Below the pieces are notes generated by a model, which saw nothing but the letters and a program-made list of their open reading frames with translations, was not told the DNA's origin and did not search any database. From Hymenobacter sp. BT559 (lineage in GTDB: Bacteria; Bacteroidota; Bacteroidia; Cytophagales; Hymenobacteraceae), in assembly GCF_017571525.1 (NCBI RefSeq), contig NZ_JAGETY010000007.1, positions 124,001-188,000 of the forward strand: 64,000 nt of DNA, written 5' to 3'. Within the stretch, counting starts at the first letter, position 1. The number at the start of each line of letters is the position of its first letter. The translations under genes and the position numbers were made by a program. Positions 51,167 through 60,523 of the stretch are shown here, piece after piece.

Positions 51167-53680
51167 ATGATGCGTACCTACTTACGTAGTGGATTATTAA
51201 GTGCATTCCTGCTAGCCGCTGCGCTGGTGGCGCGGCCCGCGTGTGCACAGCAGGTGGAAGCCGCCGGCGAGGAGCCACGGAAATATGAGTTAGGGGGTAT
51301 CACCGTGAGCGGTGCTCGCAACCTAGACCCTAATACGCTGATTGGACTGTCGGGTTTGCGAATCGGCGACATCATTAATGTGCCGGGCGATGACCTGGCC
51401 AAGGCTATCCGCAAAATCTGGGCGCAGGGTATCTTGTCGGATATCTCGGTCAGCGTTGCGCGTACTGAAGGCAATAAGATTTTCCTGGACTTTAACGTGC
51501 GCGAACAGCCGCGCCTTTCCAAGTTCACCTTCGAAGGGATAAGCAAGGGGCAGGCCACCGATATAGAGAAGAAAATTAAGCTCATCCGGGGCAAGGTGGT
51601 GACCGATGCCTTGCTGTCGAACACCCGTACGCAGGTACGCAAGTTCTTTACCAACAAAGGCTTCTTAGATACCAAAGTTGTTATCCGCCAAGTGGCCGAC
51701 TCGGCGCTTTCCAACAGTGTCGCGCTGAAGATTGACGTAGATAAAGGTCAGAAAGTACGCATCCACGATATCGAGTTTGAAGGCAACAAGGCATTTAAAG
51801 ACGGTAAGCTAGCCAAACAGTTTAAGAAAACGAAGGCTCGCAAATCGTATAAAATCCTAACCCCCGGCAAGTTCCAACGCTCCGATTTCGAAGACGATAA
51901 GAAGAAGCTGGTCGATTTCTACAATGACCAAGGCTACCGCGATGCCGCTATTATTTCCGACACCATTGCGCGTGATGCCAAAGGCTTGATTGTAAAGCTG
52001 CGGGTAGACGAAGGGCCGAAGTACTACTTCCGCAATATTACCTGGACGGGCAACTACCTCTACGATAGCAAGACGCTGTCATCGGTGCTGGGCATCAAGC
52101 GTGGCAGCCCCTACAGCAAAGAGAGCCTTGATAAGCGTCTGCACTACAACCCCACGGGCCAGGATGTAGAGTCGCTCTATATGAACGATGGCTACCTGTT
52201 CTTCCAGCTCGACCCGGTAGAAACCAAGGTAGAAGGCGACTCTATCGATATCGAGATGCGCATCTCGGAAGGCGTGCAGGCTCGGGTGAAGGACATCAAC
52301 ATCGCGGGCAATACTAAGACCAGCGACCACGTGTTGCGCCGCACGCTGCGCACGCTGCCCGGCGATAAGTTTAACCGCGAGCTGCTCATCCGCTCGCAGC
52401 GTGAGATTGCTACGCTAGGGTACTTTGACCCCGAGAAAATCGGCATCAACCCCGTACCCAACCAAGCCGATGGCACCGTGGATATCAACTACACAGTGGT
52501 AGAAAAGCCTTCGGACCAGATTACGCTGTCGGGTGGCTGGGGCGGCTATGCCGGCTTTATCGGCACGGTGGGCCTAGTGTTCAATAACTTCTCGCTGCGC
52601 AAAGCCCGAGACTTCCATAACTGGACGCCCGTGCCGGCCGGCGATGGCCAGCGCGTGGCCCTGAACGTGCAGGCCAATGGCTTGCAGTACCAGGCTTACT
52701 CGTTTAGCTTTACCGAGCCCTGGCTAGGGGGGCGTAAGCCTAACTCGCTCTCGTTTAGTCTGAACCGCAGCGTGTCGCGCCTGGGATACAACTTCAACCC
52801 TGAAACGGGAAGCTTTATCAAGGTAAACAGTGCTACGATTGGTCTGGGCCGCCAGCTGCGTGTGCCGGATGACTACTTCTCGCTTAGCAACTCGCTTTCG
52901 TACAGCCAGTACCAGCTGCAGAATTATTCGATTTTCTCGGACTTCAGCACCGGCCGCGCCAACAACATCACGCTCAATACCACGCTCTCGCGCAACAGTA
53001 TTGATAACCCGACTTATACCCGCCGGGGCTCATCAATTAGCTTAAGCGTAAGCCTGACGCCTCCTTACTCGGCCTTCCCTGGCTCGCACCCCAATGTGTA
53101 TGAGTGGGTAGAATTCCACAAGTGGATGTTCGATGCCTCTTGGTTTACGCCCATCGTGGGCAAGCTCGTGTTGAACACCCGGGCGCACTTCGGCTACATC
53201 GGCACCTATAGCAAGGACCGGCAGCCGGGGCCATTTGAGCGTTTCAAGATGGGCGGCGCGGGCCTGGGTTACGGTGGCGGTGGCTCGTTCCTGGTGGGTA
53301 CCGACTATATCGGCCTGCGTGGCTACGACGACCCCAACGGGGCTTTTGCCATTCCAACGGCCCAAACGGGCAAGAGCGGTGGCGTGGCCTACAACAAGTA
53401 TGTGGCCGAGCTGCGCTACCCGGTGAGCCTCAACCCGGCTGCTACGGTGTATATCCTGGGCTTTGCGGAGGCCGGTAATGCGGTAGATGTGTATAGCCAG
53501 TACAACCCCTATAAGCTGTACCGCTCGGCAGGCTTCGGCGCCCGTATTTTTATGTCGGCATTTGGTTTGCTAGGCTTCGACTATGGCCGGGCCTTCGATA
53601 CGGTTATTCCGCCGCCCGGCACTACCTCTGTGCAGGATTTCAACCACTTCCACTTCATTATTGGCCAGCAGATTCGCTAG
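51167..53680 (+). CDS. bamA: outer membrane assembly protein BamA
   Basis: BamA is the Omp85 core of the complex that inserts beta-barrel proteins into the outer membrane. The 837-residue protein has a signal peptide (ending RPACAQQ), several POTRA domains (ITVSGARNLDPNTLIGLSGL, IEFEGNKAFKDGKLAKQFK, ITWTGNYLYDSKTLSSVLGI, INIAGNTKTSDHVLRRTLRT), and a C-terminal barrel with RGYDDPNGAF (the R-G-Y loop motif). Two adjacent ATG codons (51167 and 51170) begin the frame. Followed by two Skp-type chaperone genes. Confidence 0.97.
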   Translation: MMRTYLRSGLLSAFLLAAALVARPACAQQVEAAGEEPRKYELGGITVSGARNLDPNTLIGLSGLRIGDIINVPGDDLAKAIRKIWAQGILSDISVSVARTEGNKIFLDFNVREQPRLSKFTFEGISKGQATDIEKKIKLIRGKVVTDALLSNTRTQVRKFFTNKGFLDTKVVIRQVADSALSNSVALKIDVDKGQKVRIHDIEFEGNKAFKDGKLAKQFKKTKARKSYKILTPGKFQRSDFEDDKKKLVDFYNDQGYRDAAIISDTIARDAKGLIVKLRVDEGPKYYFRNITWTGNYLYDSKTLSSVLGIKRGSPYSKESLDKRLHYNPTGQDVESLYMNDGYLFFQLDPVETKVEGDSIDIEMRISEGVQARVKDINIAGNTKTSDHVLRRTLRTLPGDKFNRELLIRSQREIATLGYFDPEKIGINPVPNQADGTVDINYTVVEKPSDQITLSGGWGGYAGFIGTVGLVFNNFSLRKARDFHNWTPVPAGDGQRVALNVQANGLQYQAYSFSFTEPWLGGRKPNSLSFSLNRSVSRLGYNFNPETGSFIKVNSATIGLGRQLRVPDDYFSLSNSLSYSQYQLQNYSIFSDFSTGRANNITLNTTLSRNSIDNPTYTRRGSSISLSVSLTPPYSAFPGSHPNVYEWVEFHKWMFDASWFTPIVGKLVLNTRAHFGYIGTYSKDRQPGPFERFKMGGAGLGYGGGGSFLVGTDYIGLRGYDDPNGAFAIPTAQTGKSGGVAYNKYVAELRYPVSLNPAATVYILGFAEAGNAVDVYSQYNPYKLYRSAGFGARIFMSAFGLLGFDYGRAFDTVIPPPGTTSVQDFNHFHFIIGQQIR

Positions 53681-53823
53681 CGCCGTGCGGGGCTGAACGT
53701 TTTGGCTAGCCCCCATGGTTTACAAATGGCCTGGCAGCTTGCTGTTTAGACTAAACGAAGTGGCTGGGGCGTTGTAGCCAACGCGCCGAAGCCGATTTCG
53801 GATTGCGCTCTCCTTTTTTCCGC

Positions 53824-54519
53824 ATGACTCACGTTGCTCGTTTTGCGCTGGCACTGTTGCTGCTGGTGGCCTGTGCGCCGGCCTGGGGCCAGAAATTCGG
53901 TTATATCGACACCGAATACATTATGAGCAAGATGCCCGAGTATGCGCAGGCTCAGGTAGAGCTAGCGAAGCTTACCGACACTTGGCAGAAAGAAATTGAG
54001 GCGCAAAAAAAAGACTTGGACAAGCTCTACCGCACTTACCAGGCGGAAGAGGTAGTCCTGACCGAGGACATGAAGAAGAAGCGCCAGGACGAAATTCTGA
54101 AAAAGGAGCAGGAAGTAAAAGCTTACGAAACCAAGCAGTTTGGCTACGAAGGCCAACTCTTCAAAAAGCGCGTGGAGCTGAACAAGCCTGCGCAAGACAA
54201 GATTTTTGATGCAGTAGAGAAAGTGGTGAAGGCGCGCAAGCTGGACTTTATGTTTGACCGCAACGGCGACCTCACCATGCTCTACGCCAACCCCACGCAC
54301 GACTACACCGAGTTCGTGATGGAAGCGCTGGGGCTAGGCTCACCCACCCGCAACCAGCCCGGCCCCAAAGGCCCGGTAAAAACGGTGAAGCCGCCCAAGA
54401 CCCCGGCGGCCAGCGCCGACCCCGCCTTCGAGTCAGATTCGGGTACGCCCGACCCGGCTATTCCGGCCAAAACGCAGTCGGGGCGGGCTAGCAAAGCCAA
54501 CGCTGGCGGAAAGCCCTAG
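53824..54519 (+). CDS. OmpH/Skp-type periplasmic chaperone (first copy)
   Basis: Skp/OmpH chaperones hold unfolded outer-membrane proteins for BamA. The 231-residue protein starts at ATG 53824, with signal peptide ending CAPAWGQ, then FGYIDTEYIMSKMPEY and a long charged coiled coil (about 35-150), and a C-terminal Pro/Ala/Lys-rich tail after residue 165. A second copy follows 56 bp later. Confidence 0.92.
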   Translation: MTHVARFALALLLLVACAPAWGQKFGYIDTEYIMSKMPEYAQAQVELAKLTDTWQKEIEAQKKDLDKLYRTYQAEEVVLTEDMKKKRQDEILKKEQEVKAYETKQFGYEGQLFKKRVELNKPAQDKIFDAVEKVVKARKLDFMFDRNGDLTMLYANPTHDYTEFVMEALGLGSPTRNQPGPKGPVKTVKPPKTPAASADPAFESDSGTPDPAIPAKTQSGRASKANAGGKP

Positions 54520-54525
54520 TATCCT

Positions 54526-54533
54526 TACCTTTG
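54526..54533 (+). promoter_or_regulatory. internal -7 promoter box
   Basis: TACCTTTG, an exact TAnnTTTG match, 42 bases before the GTG of the second ompH-like gene and 6 bases after the first. It could drive the second copy independently of bamA. Confidence 0.6.
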
Positions 54534-54575
54534 CAACCAAATTTTTTTAGACCCTTGACTTTCTTCGTAAACCGC

Positions 54576-55208
54576 GTGAAAAAACTTCACCTGACCTTCG
54601 CCGCCGTCGCACTCGCAGCCGCTTCTTTCTTTGCTCCGAGCGCCCAGGCGCAGGCTCCCCTTAAGATTGGCTTTACCAGCGTAGAATACGTGCTGAGCCA
54701 GATGCCCGAAAGCAAGCAGATTGAATCGGACCTGAAAGCTTACGGCACGCAGCTGGAATCGCAGATGAAGGCCAAGCAGACAGCTTTTCAAACCAAGCTG
54801 GACGACTACCAAAAGCGGGGCGGAGCAATGACCCCTGTGGTGAAAGCTGATACAGAAAAAGAGCTCCAAACGATGCAGCAAGGCTTGCAGGAGTTTGGCC
54901 AAACGGCTCAGCAGTCGCTGCAGCAGAAGCAGCAGGCGCTGCTGCGCCCGGTGCTCGACAAGATTCAGAAAAACATCGATGCCGTTGCTAATGAGCAGGG
55001 CTACACCTATATCCTGAATTCGGACTCGGGTAGCAACCCCATCCTGCTGCACGGCCCCAAAGACGGCGATGTATCGGATGCCATCCTAAAGAAAATGGGC
55101 ATTACGCCCACGGCACCTACTGCTGCGCCGACGGTGCAGGCTCCTAGGGCCGCCGCTCCCATCGTGCCCGCCGCTCCGGCTGGCAAGACCAAAACCAAGA
55201 GCAAATAA
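54576..55208 (+). CDS. OmpH/Skp-type periplasmic chaperone (second copy)
   Basis: The start is GTG 54576, giving VKKLHLTFAAVALAAASF, a proper signal peptide ending AQAQ; the frame opens upstream but overlaps the promoter box. The 210-residue protein repeats the family pattern LKIGFTSVEYVLSQMPESKQ and a Gln-rich coiled coil, then a Pro/Ala tail. Shared role with the first copy in outer-membrane protein folding is inferred. Followed by a strong terminator. Confidence 0.92.
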   Translation: MKKLHLTFAAVALAAASFFAPSAQAQAPLKIGFTSVEYVLSQMPESKQIESDLKAYGTQLESQMKAKQTAFQTKLDDYQKRGGAMTPVVKADTEKELQTMQQGLQEFGQTAQQSLQQKQQALLRPVLDKIQKNIDAVANEQGYTYILNSDSGSNPILLHGPKDGDVSDAILKKMGITPTAPTAAPTVQAPRAAAPIVPAAPAGKTKTKSK

Positions 55209-55227
55209 GTATCGCCCACCAGTGGCC

Positions 55228-55258
55228 AAAAAGCCGGAGCCCGTGGCTCCGGCTTTTT
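55228..55258 (+). terminator. intrinsic terminator
   Basis: AAAAAGCCGGAGCC and GGCTCCGGCTTTTT around a CGT loop, 19 bp after the second ompH-like gene. Strong stem with a T run. Confidence 0.9.
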
Positions 55259-55289
55259 GCGTATTAGCCATTTCGCTACGTTTTCTATT

Positions 55290-56351
55290 ATGCTGCTTCC
55301 GCCTGCTGCTAGCCCCGGCCCCGACTTAGAACCCGACGATGCGGGTGAAGGCGACGAGCTTTATGAGCATCACCGCATTGTGGCCGACCGGGGGCAGGAA
55401 CTGCTGCGCCTCGATAAGTTCTTACTCAACCGGCTGGCCAACGCCTCGCGCACGAAAATTCAGGATGCCATCCGGGCTGAGGCGGTGCAGGTGAACGGCC
55501 GCATTACCAAGCCCAACTACCGGGTGCGGCCGGCCGATATTATTACCATTACCCTGCCCGAGCCGCCACGCACAGGGAAAGTAGTGCCCCAGGAAATGGC
55601 CCTGGACATTCGCTACGAAGATGCCGACCTGCTTATTATAAATAAGCCCGCTGGTATGGTGGTGCACCCCGCCTACGGCAACTGGGAGGGCACGCTGGTG
55701 AACGGGCTAGCCTACCACCTCGAAAGCTTGCCTACGGGCCGCAACGGCGAAATTCGCCCAGGCTTGGTGCACCGCATTGATAAGGATACGTCGGGCCTGT
55801 TGGTAATTGGCAAGACAGAGTGGGCCATGACGCACCTCTCGCAGCAGTTTTTTCATCATACCATTGAGCGCAGCTACCGGGCGCTGGCCTGGGGCAAGTT
55901 TGAGGAGGATGCGGGTACGGTACAGGGGCACATCGGGCGCAGCCTGCGCGACCGCAAGGTGCAGGCCGTATACCCTGGCGGTGACCAGGGCAAGCACGCC
56001 GTGACACACTACCGCGTGCTGCAGCGGTTTGGCCCAGTCACGCTACTCGAATGCCGCCTCGAAACCGGCCGTACGCATCAAATACGGGCACATATGCAAC
56101 ACATCGGCCACCCACTGTTCAGCGATGCTACCTACGGGGGCGACCGCATCCGGGTGGGGCCGGCTAGCGGTGCTTATAAGGCCTTCGTGGAGCAATGCTT
56201 TACCCTGATGCCCCGGCAGGCCCTACATGCCCGCTCGCTGGGCTTTGTGCACCCTAGCACTGGCGAGCGACTCTACTTCGAAGCCGAACTGCCCGACGAC
56301 TTCACCGCCGTATTGGAAAAGTGGGAAGCCTGGGCCGCAACCCACTCATAA
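55290..56351 (+). CDS. RluA/RluD-type pseudouridine synthase
   Basis: The 353-residue protein has an N-terminal S4 RNA-binding region (LRLDKFLLNRLANASRTKIQDAI, about 37-59), the PUS core, and the catalytic motif HRIDKDTSGLLV with Asp near 164. GRTHQIRAHMQHIGHPL is the second family motif. RluD modifies 23S rRNA uridines; the exact site cannot be inferred. Start at ATG 55290 is chosen because it lies after the terminator of the previous operon. Confidence 0.94.
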   Translation: MLLPPAASPGPDLEPDDAGEGDELYEHHRIVADRGQELLRLDKFLLNRLANASRTKIQDAIRAEAVQVNGRITKPNYRVRPADIITITLPEPPRTGKVVPQEMALDIRYEDADLLIINKPAGMVVHPAYGNWEGTLVNGLAYHLESLPTGRNGEIRPGLVHRIDKDTSGLLVIGKTEWAMTHLSQQFFHHTIERSYRALAWGKFEEDAGTVQGHIGRSLRDRKVQAVYPGGDQGKHAVTHYRVLQRFGPVTLLECRLETGRTHQIRAHMQHIGHPLFSDATYGGDRIRVGPASGAYKAFVEQCFTLMPRQALHARSLGFVHPSTGERLYFEAELPDDFTAVLEKWEAWAATHS

Positions 56352-56388
56352 AAAAGCCCCGCTACCTTCTGGCAGCGGGGCTTTTTTA
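56349..56388. terminator. bidirectional terminator
   Basis: AAAAAAGCCCCGCT and AGCGGGGCTTTTTT flanking a 10-base loop, shared by the pseudouridine synthase gene (ending 56351) and the convergent TPR gene (ending 56406). Confidence 0.9.
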
Positions 56389-56405
56389 TCTGGATAAGCT
56401 ACGGC

Positions 56406-58040
56406 CTACTTCTTCTTGACAGTAGTAGTCGTTTTCTTGGCGGTCGTGGTGGTGCGAGCAGGTACGCCTTTGATAATCTTCATGGCGTTGGTCGCATCAG
56501 CATTCGAGGGGTCAAGCTCCAGCACCTTTTGGTAGTAAGGTGTGGCGGCTGCTTTGTTACCTGCTTGCAAGTTGTAATAACCCAGATAGTTATTAGCTTC
56601 TACGAGGCCACTCTTATACTTAGTTGGGTCGGCGTTAGCCAGCTCGATGTATTTCTCATAGTAAGGCTTGGCCAAGCCCTTCTTCGAGTCAGGGTCGAGG
56701 TGGAAGTTAGCCTGGGCACGAGCCTGGTAAGCTGGTACATAAGTAGGCTTAGCCGTGATAATGATGTTGTACACGCTATCGGCTTGGGCATACTGCTTGC
56801 TGCCATTGAACGCGCTGCCGAGGCGGAACTGGTCGGCCAAGTCAGGATTAGCCTTGGTCTTGTAGATGCGAATGGCGGCTGGATAATCCTTTTTAGCCAT
56901 GTAAGCCGTGGCTAGGTCGTTCTGCAGGTCGCTCTTCTTTTCGGGGTCCGTAGTGGCCGCAATGGCTTTCTGCAGCACGTTGATAGCCTCGTCGTTGCGG
57001 CCGGTCTTCAACAGAATCTTGCTCTGGTAAGAATAATCTTCTGGCAAGATTTTATCAGCAGGCGCCACTTTCATAAATTGGTCCATCGCTGCGGCGGCCC
57101 CTGCGTAGTCGCCGGTTTCATACAAGGACGTGGCCTTGATGCGATTCATGGTCAAATTGTTGGGCTCCTTGGCTAGGGCCTCATTAGCCTGGGCCAGGGC
57201 CTCGGCGTACTTCTTCGACAAGTAGAGGAACGCGGCGTACTTCTCCGTAGTCGAGGGCGACTTTTCGGCTACGTTGGTGTACTGCTGGAAGGCAGCCAGG
57301 GCCTTATCGTATTGGCTAGCCGAAGCATACATGCTAGCCATATCGAGATATGCCGGGGCATAGGCCGAGTTCAAGGCAATGGCCTTATTGAAGTTTTCCT
57401 GGGCGCCGGCGCCGTTTTTGCTGCGTACGTTCAACACTCCGCGCTTATAATAAGCCTCAGTGTAGTTGGGGTCGGCGGCAACAGCGCGGTCGTAGCTGCT
57501 CATGGCTTCGCCACCTCCCGCATCGCTGTGCAAGTAGATATCGCCGCGGGCCACCATCAGTGCCGGGTTATCCTTTCCTTTGCTAAGCGCTTCGGCCGTT
57601 TTCACGTACGTCAGCGGCTTGGTGATATCCATGTTCTTGCCATCGTACTCGCCGTACGCCTGCGCAATCATGGTCAGCACCTTGGGGTCTTTGTTTTTGG
57701 TGGCAGAAGCAGCGGCCGAAAATTTGGCGTCGGCTTCGCTAGCCTTGCCTTTGGCGAGCAGGGCGCGGCCTTCGGCTACCTGGCCAAACGGCGTAGGGCC
57801 AGCGGCGCGGTTGAAGTAGTAGCTAGCCGAATCGGGCAGGTCGCGCATCTGATACAGGCGCCCCAGTTCAAAGTTGGCTTCAGGTGAGTTGCTGCCACGT
57901 AGCGCGGCGCGCGCCTCGTTGTAGCGGCCTAGCTCAATGGCTTTCTGAGCAGTGGCTATGTTTTGGGCGGTGGCGGCCGTAGCGCCGGCCCCTACAGCGA
58001 GGGCGGTCAGCAGCAGCGGTTTCCAGGGCTTGTAAGACAT
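56406..58040 (-). CDS. TPR-repeat periplasmic protein
   Basis: I start at ATG 58040, with signal peptide LLLTALAVGAGATAATAQ. The 544-residue protein holds about 12 TPR-type helical repeats (for example AIELGRYNEARAALRG, PEANFELGRLYQMRD, PTYVPAYQARAQANF) and a Lys/Thr-rich C-terminal tail. TPR solenoids bind proteins, often as assembly hubs. It lies 71 bp after the PstS-like gene at the end of the TonB/ExbBD cluster. The role is probably in envelope energy or transport complexes. Confidence 0.9.
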   Translation of the reverse strand: MSYKPWKPLLLTALAVGAGATAATAQNIATAQKAIELGRYNEARAALRGSNSPEANFELGRLYQMRDLPDSASYYFNRAAGPTPFGQVAEGRALLAKGKASEADAKFSAAASATKNKDPKVLTMIAQAYGEYDGKNMDITKPLTYVKTAEALSKGKDNPALMVARGDIYLHSDAGGGEAMSSYDRAVAADPNYTEAYYKRGVLNVRSKNGAGAQENFNKAIALNSAYAPAYLDMASMYASASQYDKALAAFQQYTNVAEKSPSTTEKYAAFLYLSKKYAEALAQANEALAKEPNNLTMNRIKATSLYETGDYAGAAAAMDQFMKVAPADKILPEDYSYQSKILLKTGRNDEAINVLQKAIAATTDPEKKSDLQNDLATAYMAKKDYPAAIRIYKTKANPDLADQFRLGSAFNGSKQYAQADSVYNIIITAKPTYVPAYQARAQANFHLDPDSKKGLAKPYYEKYIELANADPTKYKSGLVEANNYLGYYNLQAGNKAAATPYYQKVLELDPSNADATNAMKIIKGVPARTTTTAKKTTTTVKKK

Positions 58041-58111
58041 AAGAGGGAAGGGAAAAGTAAACTTCAGGTGAAAGATTGGTACTAATACTACGCGAGGCAG
58101 CGCAAGGTAGT

Positions 58112-59131
58112 TCACTGGCGTTTATTGGTGGTTACAATTCGCGCCTGCATATTGGCTGGCATTAAGCCCGACTTTTGGAAAATGAGCTGGCCCTTCTGGC
58201 CAGCTACAAACGAAATAAAACCGGAGCCTAGCCCCGCTCGGGCCTCGCGGCTGATAGCGTAGAGGTTGCGTCGCAGCGGGTAGTTCTGCAACTCGGGGTG
58301 CTGCTTCAGTAGCTCTGGCGATTTTGGTGCCAAATACACTTGGTCAGGTTGAATGTAGTCGTCCTTGGTCGGATTGGGCCTGGCCGTGATGCTCGCCACC
58401 CGAATTTGCTGCCGGTACTTACGGGCGCTAGGGTCGTCGGCATCCGAAATCCAGTTGACGCCCACCACGCCTACAGCTGTAGGGTGGCTAGCCACGTAGT
58501 CGAGCAGCTTAGTATTCGACTGCGCTGCAAACGCCTTGGGGCTAAGCGCCGCCCCGTGCAGCAGCGAGTCGCGCATGAAGCGGCTTGTACTGCTGCGGTT
58601 GGCATCAAACACTACGTTGACGGCCCCTAGCTTTTTCTGGCCGCTCACCTGGCTCCACTGCGTGGTTTGGCCACCGAAAATACCCCGCAGCTGGGTTACG
58701 GTCAGCAGGGAGTCGGGGTTAGAGGGGTGCAGAATGATGGCTAGGCCATCGATACCCACCTTGGTAGTGATAGGCAGCATACTCTGCTTATCCAGCACCT
58801 TTTTCTCGTCGGCCGTCAGCTCGCGGGCCGTGATGATGGCTTTAACCTTGTCATTAAGCAAATCGAGAAACACGTTGTCCTCCGGCTGATACGACACCTT
58901 GAGATGCGCATCGGGGTATAGCTTCTGAAACGTATCTACCTGCGACTCCAGTATTGGTGCAAAGGTTTCATCGACACTGATGCCAACGTGGCCGCTGGTA
59001 GGTGTGTCGGTGGCCTCTTCGCTGGTGCCCGCCGAGCGGTTAGGATGGCAGCTGGGTAGCAAGCAGGCCGCCAGCAAAAGAGCGCCGAGCGACGAGCGGT
59101 TGGGTCGGTGAAGCAGATTAGCTAAAGTCAT
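58112..59131 (-). CDS. PstS-like substrate-binding lipoprotein
   Basis: I start at ATG 59131; a longer frame from 59185 overlaps the preceding gene. The signal ends in lipobox LPSC. The 339-residue protein has the phosphate-binding-protein pattern: GIDGLAIILHPSNP, LTVTQLRGIFGG, and NRSSTSRFMRDSLL. No pst transporter genes are near; in Bacteroidota this PstS-like gene stands with tonB/exbBD, so it may report or bind a phosphate-type ligand rather than form a phosphate ABC system. It overlaps the upstream small gene by 14 bp. Confidence 0.88.
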   Translation of the reverse strand: MTLANLLHRPNRSSLGALLLAACLLPSCHPNRSAGTSEEATDTPTSGHVGISVDETFAPILESQVDTFQKLYPDAHLKVSYQPEDNVFLDLLNDKVKAIITARELTADEKKVLDKQSMLPITTKVGIDGLAIILHPSNPDSLLTVTQLRGIFGGQTTQWSQVSGQKKLGAVNVVFDANRSSTSRFMRDSLLHGAALSPKAFAAQSNTKLLDYVASHPTAVGVVGVNWISDADDPSARKYRQQIRVASITARPNPTKDDYIQPDQVYLAPKSPELLKQHPELQNYPLRRNLYAISREARAGLGSGFISFVAGQKGQLIFQKSGLMPANMQARIVTTNKRQ

Positions 59132-59384
59132 CGGAAGAGGGTTTGCGAAACTGCGAGCGAATAGTGCGTATGAAACGGATGACACCGTATAGGATAAAGA
59201 CGGAGCCTAGCACCATACGGGTTTTAGGCCCTAGCGGTAGCAGTGCTCCCGCTGCCGAAGGTCGGTGCGCCGTGAGCCAGAGCCAAACGCCCAGCGCGGC
59301 ATACACCAGCGACATGATGAGAGTAAAGAAGCGCACTATTCGCTGGGGCGAACCCAGGCGCTCCTCAGTGGTGGGAAGGGCCAT
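59118..59384 (-). CDS. small two-helix membrane protein
   Basis: An 88-residue protein with two hydrophobic helices (about 17-38 and 55-69) and charged ends. No family recognised. It overlaps the PstS-like gene by 14 bp, so it is probably translated with it. It lies 130 bp after the first tonB copy's terminator. Confidence 0.8.
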   Translation of the reverse strand: MALPTTEERLGSPQRIVRFFTLIMSLVYAALGVWLWLTAHRPSAAGALLPLGPKTRMVLGSVFILYGVIRFIRTIRSQFRKPSSDDFS

Positions 59385-59413
59385 GAATGAAAGAAAGTAG
59401 TAGAATACTCCTA

Positions 59414-59453
59414 ACCCGCGCCGGGGCCCAATTTGTTCGGGTCCGGCGCGGGT
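59414..59453 (-). terminator. terminator between tonB and the small membrane gene
   Basis: ACCCGCGCCGG and CCGGCGCGGGT with an inner GGCCC/GGGTC stem. It lies 62 bp after the tonB stop on the minus strand. No uridine run follows, so efficiency is uncertain. Confidence 0.6.
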
Positions 59454-59514
59454 GAATAATCAGCCTGCAAAAAAGGGCATAAAACCCGATTTCTCCTACT
59501 AGGCCTCGAAATCC

Positions 59515-60342
59515 TTATTGAATACTGAATGTGATGGGTAGTGTAAACCGCACAGGAACTGGGTGCTTGCTTTGGTAGCCGGGCGTCCAGGCTGGCATCT
59601 GGCGCACCACGCGCTGGGCTTCCTCATCCAGCCCGTAGCCCAGCCCCTTCAAAATCGTAACGTCAGAGATAGTGCCATCGGCCCCCACCACAAAGCTCAT
59701 AAAAACCTTGCCGCCTACGCCAGCCGCCAGCGCCGAGCCGGGGTAGCGCAAGTGGCTGCGCAGGTAGCGCAACAGGGCTTCTTGCCCACCCGCAAACTCG
59801 GGCATTTTCTCTACGACTATGAAGGGCTCATTAGTGGCCGGGGCAGTAGCGGGACCAGTTTCAGCGCTGTTGCCTGGGCCGGCTACTTCACCTGTTTCAG
59901 TTGTCGCTGCAGTGCCGGGCACTGCGGGGCCAGTAGGCCCATCTACTATTTCGGTCTGGGCAGGCGGTGTAATATGGGGTTGTGGCGCATTGTCTTTAGT
60001 TACCTCCGTAGGCACGCTTGGGGCACGGTGTGTAGCTGCCGGGCGGGCGTGTGGTGGAGATACCACGGCCACTTTAGGCTTTTCGATAACGGTAGGCACA
60101 GGCGGCTTAATAAACTCTACCTCGCCTTTGGTGCTGATAAGTGGCGTAGCAGCGGGCTTGAGATGCTGCCAAGCGCCCCAGCTTAGAAGCAGCAGCCCAC
60201 ACAGGGCTAATGTAAAGCCACCAGCCGATGCCAGGTGCTGCTGATAGTCTTGGCGCAACTGATATGCGCCATAAGCCTGATTGCGGCCTTCGAAAACAAC
60301 GTCGTCGAGGCTGTCGGTAAAAAACGCGGGGAGTAACGACAT
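59515..60342 (-). CDS. TonB energy transducer (second copy)
   Basis: The 275-residue protein has the Bacteroidota TonB start (LDDVVFEGRNQAYGAYQLR), one membrane helix (about 40-58), a Pro/Thr/Ala-rich linker (about 65-165), and a C-terminal TonB domain (FAGGQEALLRYLRSHLRYPG ... TLPITFSIQ). Transmits ExbBD energy to outer-membrane receptors. It is 181 bp after the first copy and separated from it by a terminator, so it may be expressed apart. Confidence 0.92.
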   Translation of the reverse strand: MSLLPAFFTDSLDDVVFEGRNQAYGAYQLRQDYQQHLASAGGFTLALCGLLLLSWGAWQHLKPAATPLISTKGEVEFIKPPVPTVIEKPKVAVVSPPHARPAATHRAPSVPTEVTKDNAPQPHITPPAQTEIVDGPTGPAVPGTAATTETGEVAGPGNSAETGPATAPATNEPFIVVEKMPEFAGGQEALLRYLRSHLRYPGSALAAGVGGKVFMSFVVGADGTISDVTILKGLGYGLDEEAQRVVRQMPAWTPGYQSKHPVPVRFTLPITFSIQ

Positions 60343-60473
60343 GAGAGGAGGTAGAAAAAGTGGGGAGAAATTCTACCGGTGGCCACCAGTAGTTAGCTGA
60401 TGCTACTTGGGCTTATTTTCCACACTATCCACGCCAAATATTTTGCGTTGACCTACCCGCCCATCGAGCACAA

Positions 60474-60506
60474 AAAAGCCCTGACTAGGGGCTAGTCAGG
60501 GCTTTT
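60474..60506 (-). terminator. terminator after the first tonB
   Basis: AAAAGCCCTGACTAG and CTAGTCAGGGCTTTT form a perfect 15-bp stem around a GGG loop with T runs. It lies 17 bp after the stop of the first tonB copy. Confidence 0.85.
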
Positions 60507-60523
60507 AAACTGATAAGTCAGTG

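Noticed and set aside
58112..59131. Start of a pst phosphate ABC operon
   Set aside because: No pstA, pstB, pstC or phoU nearby; the gene sits in the TonB cluster.
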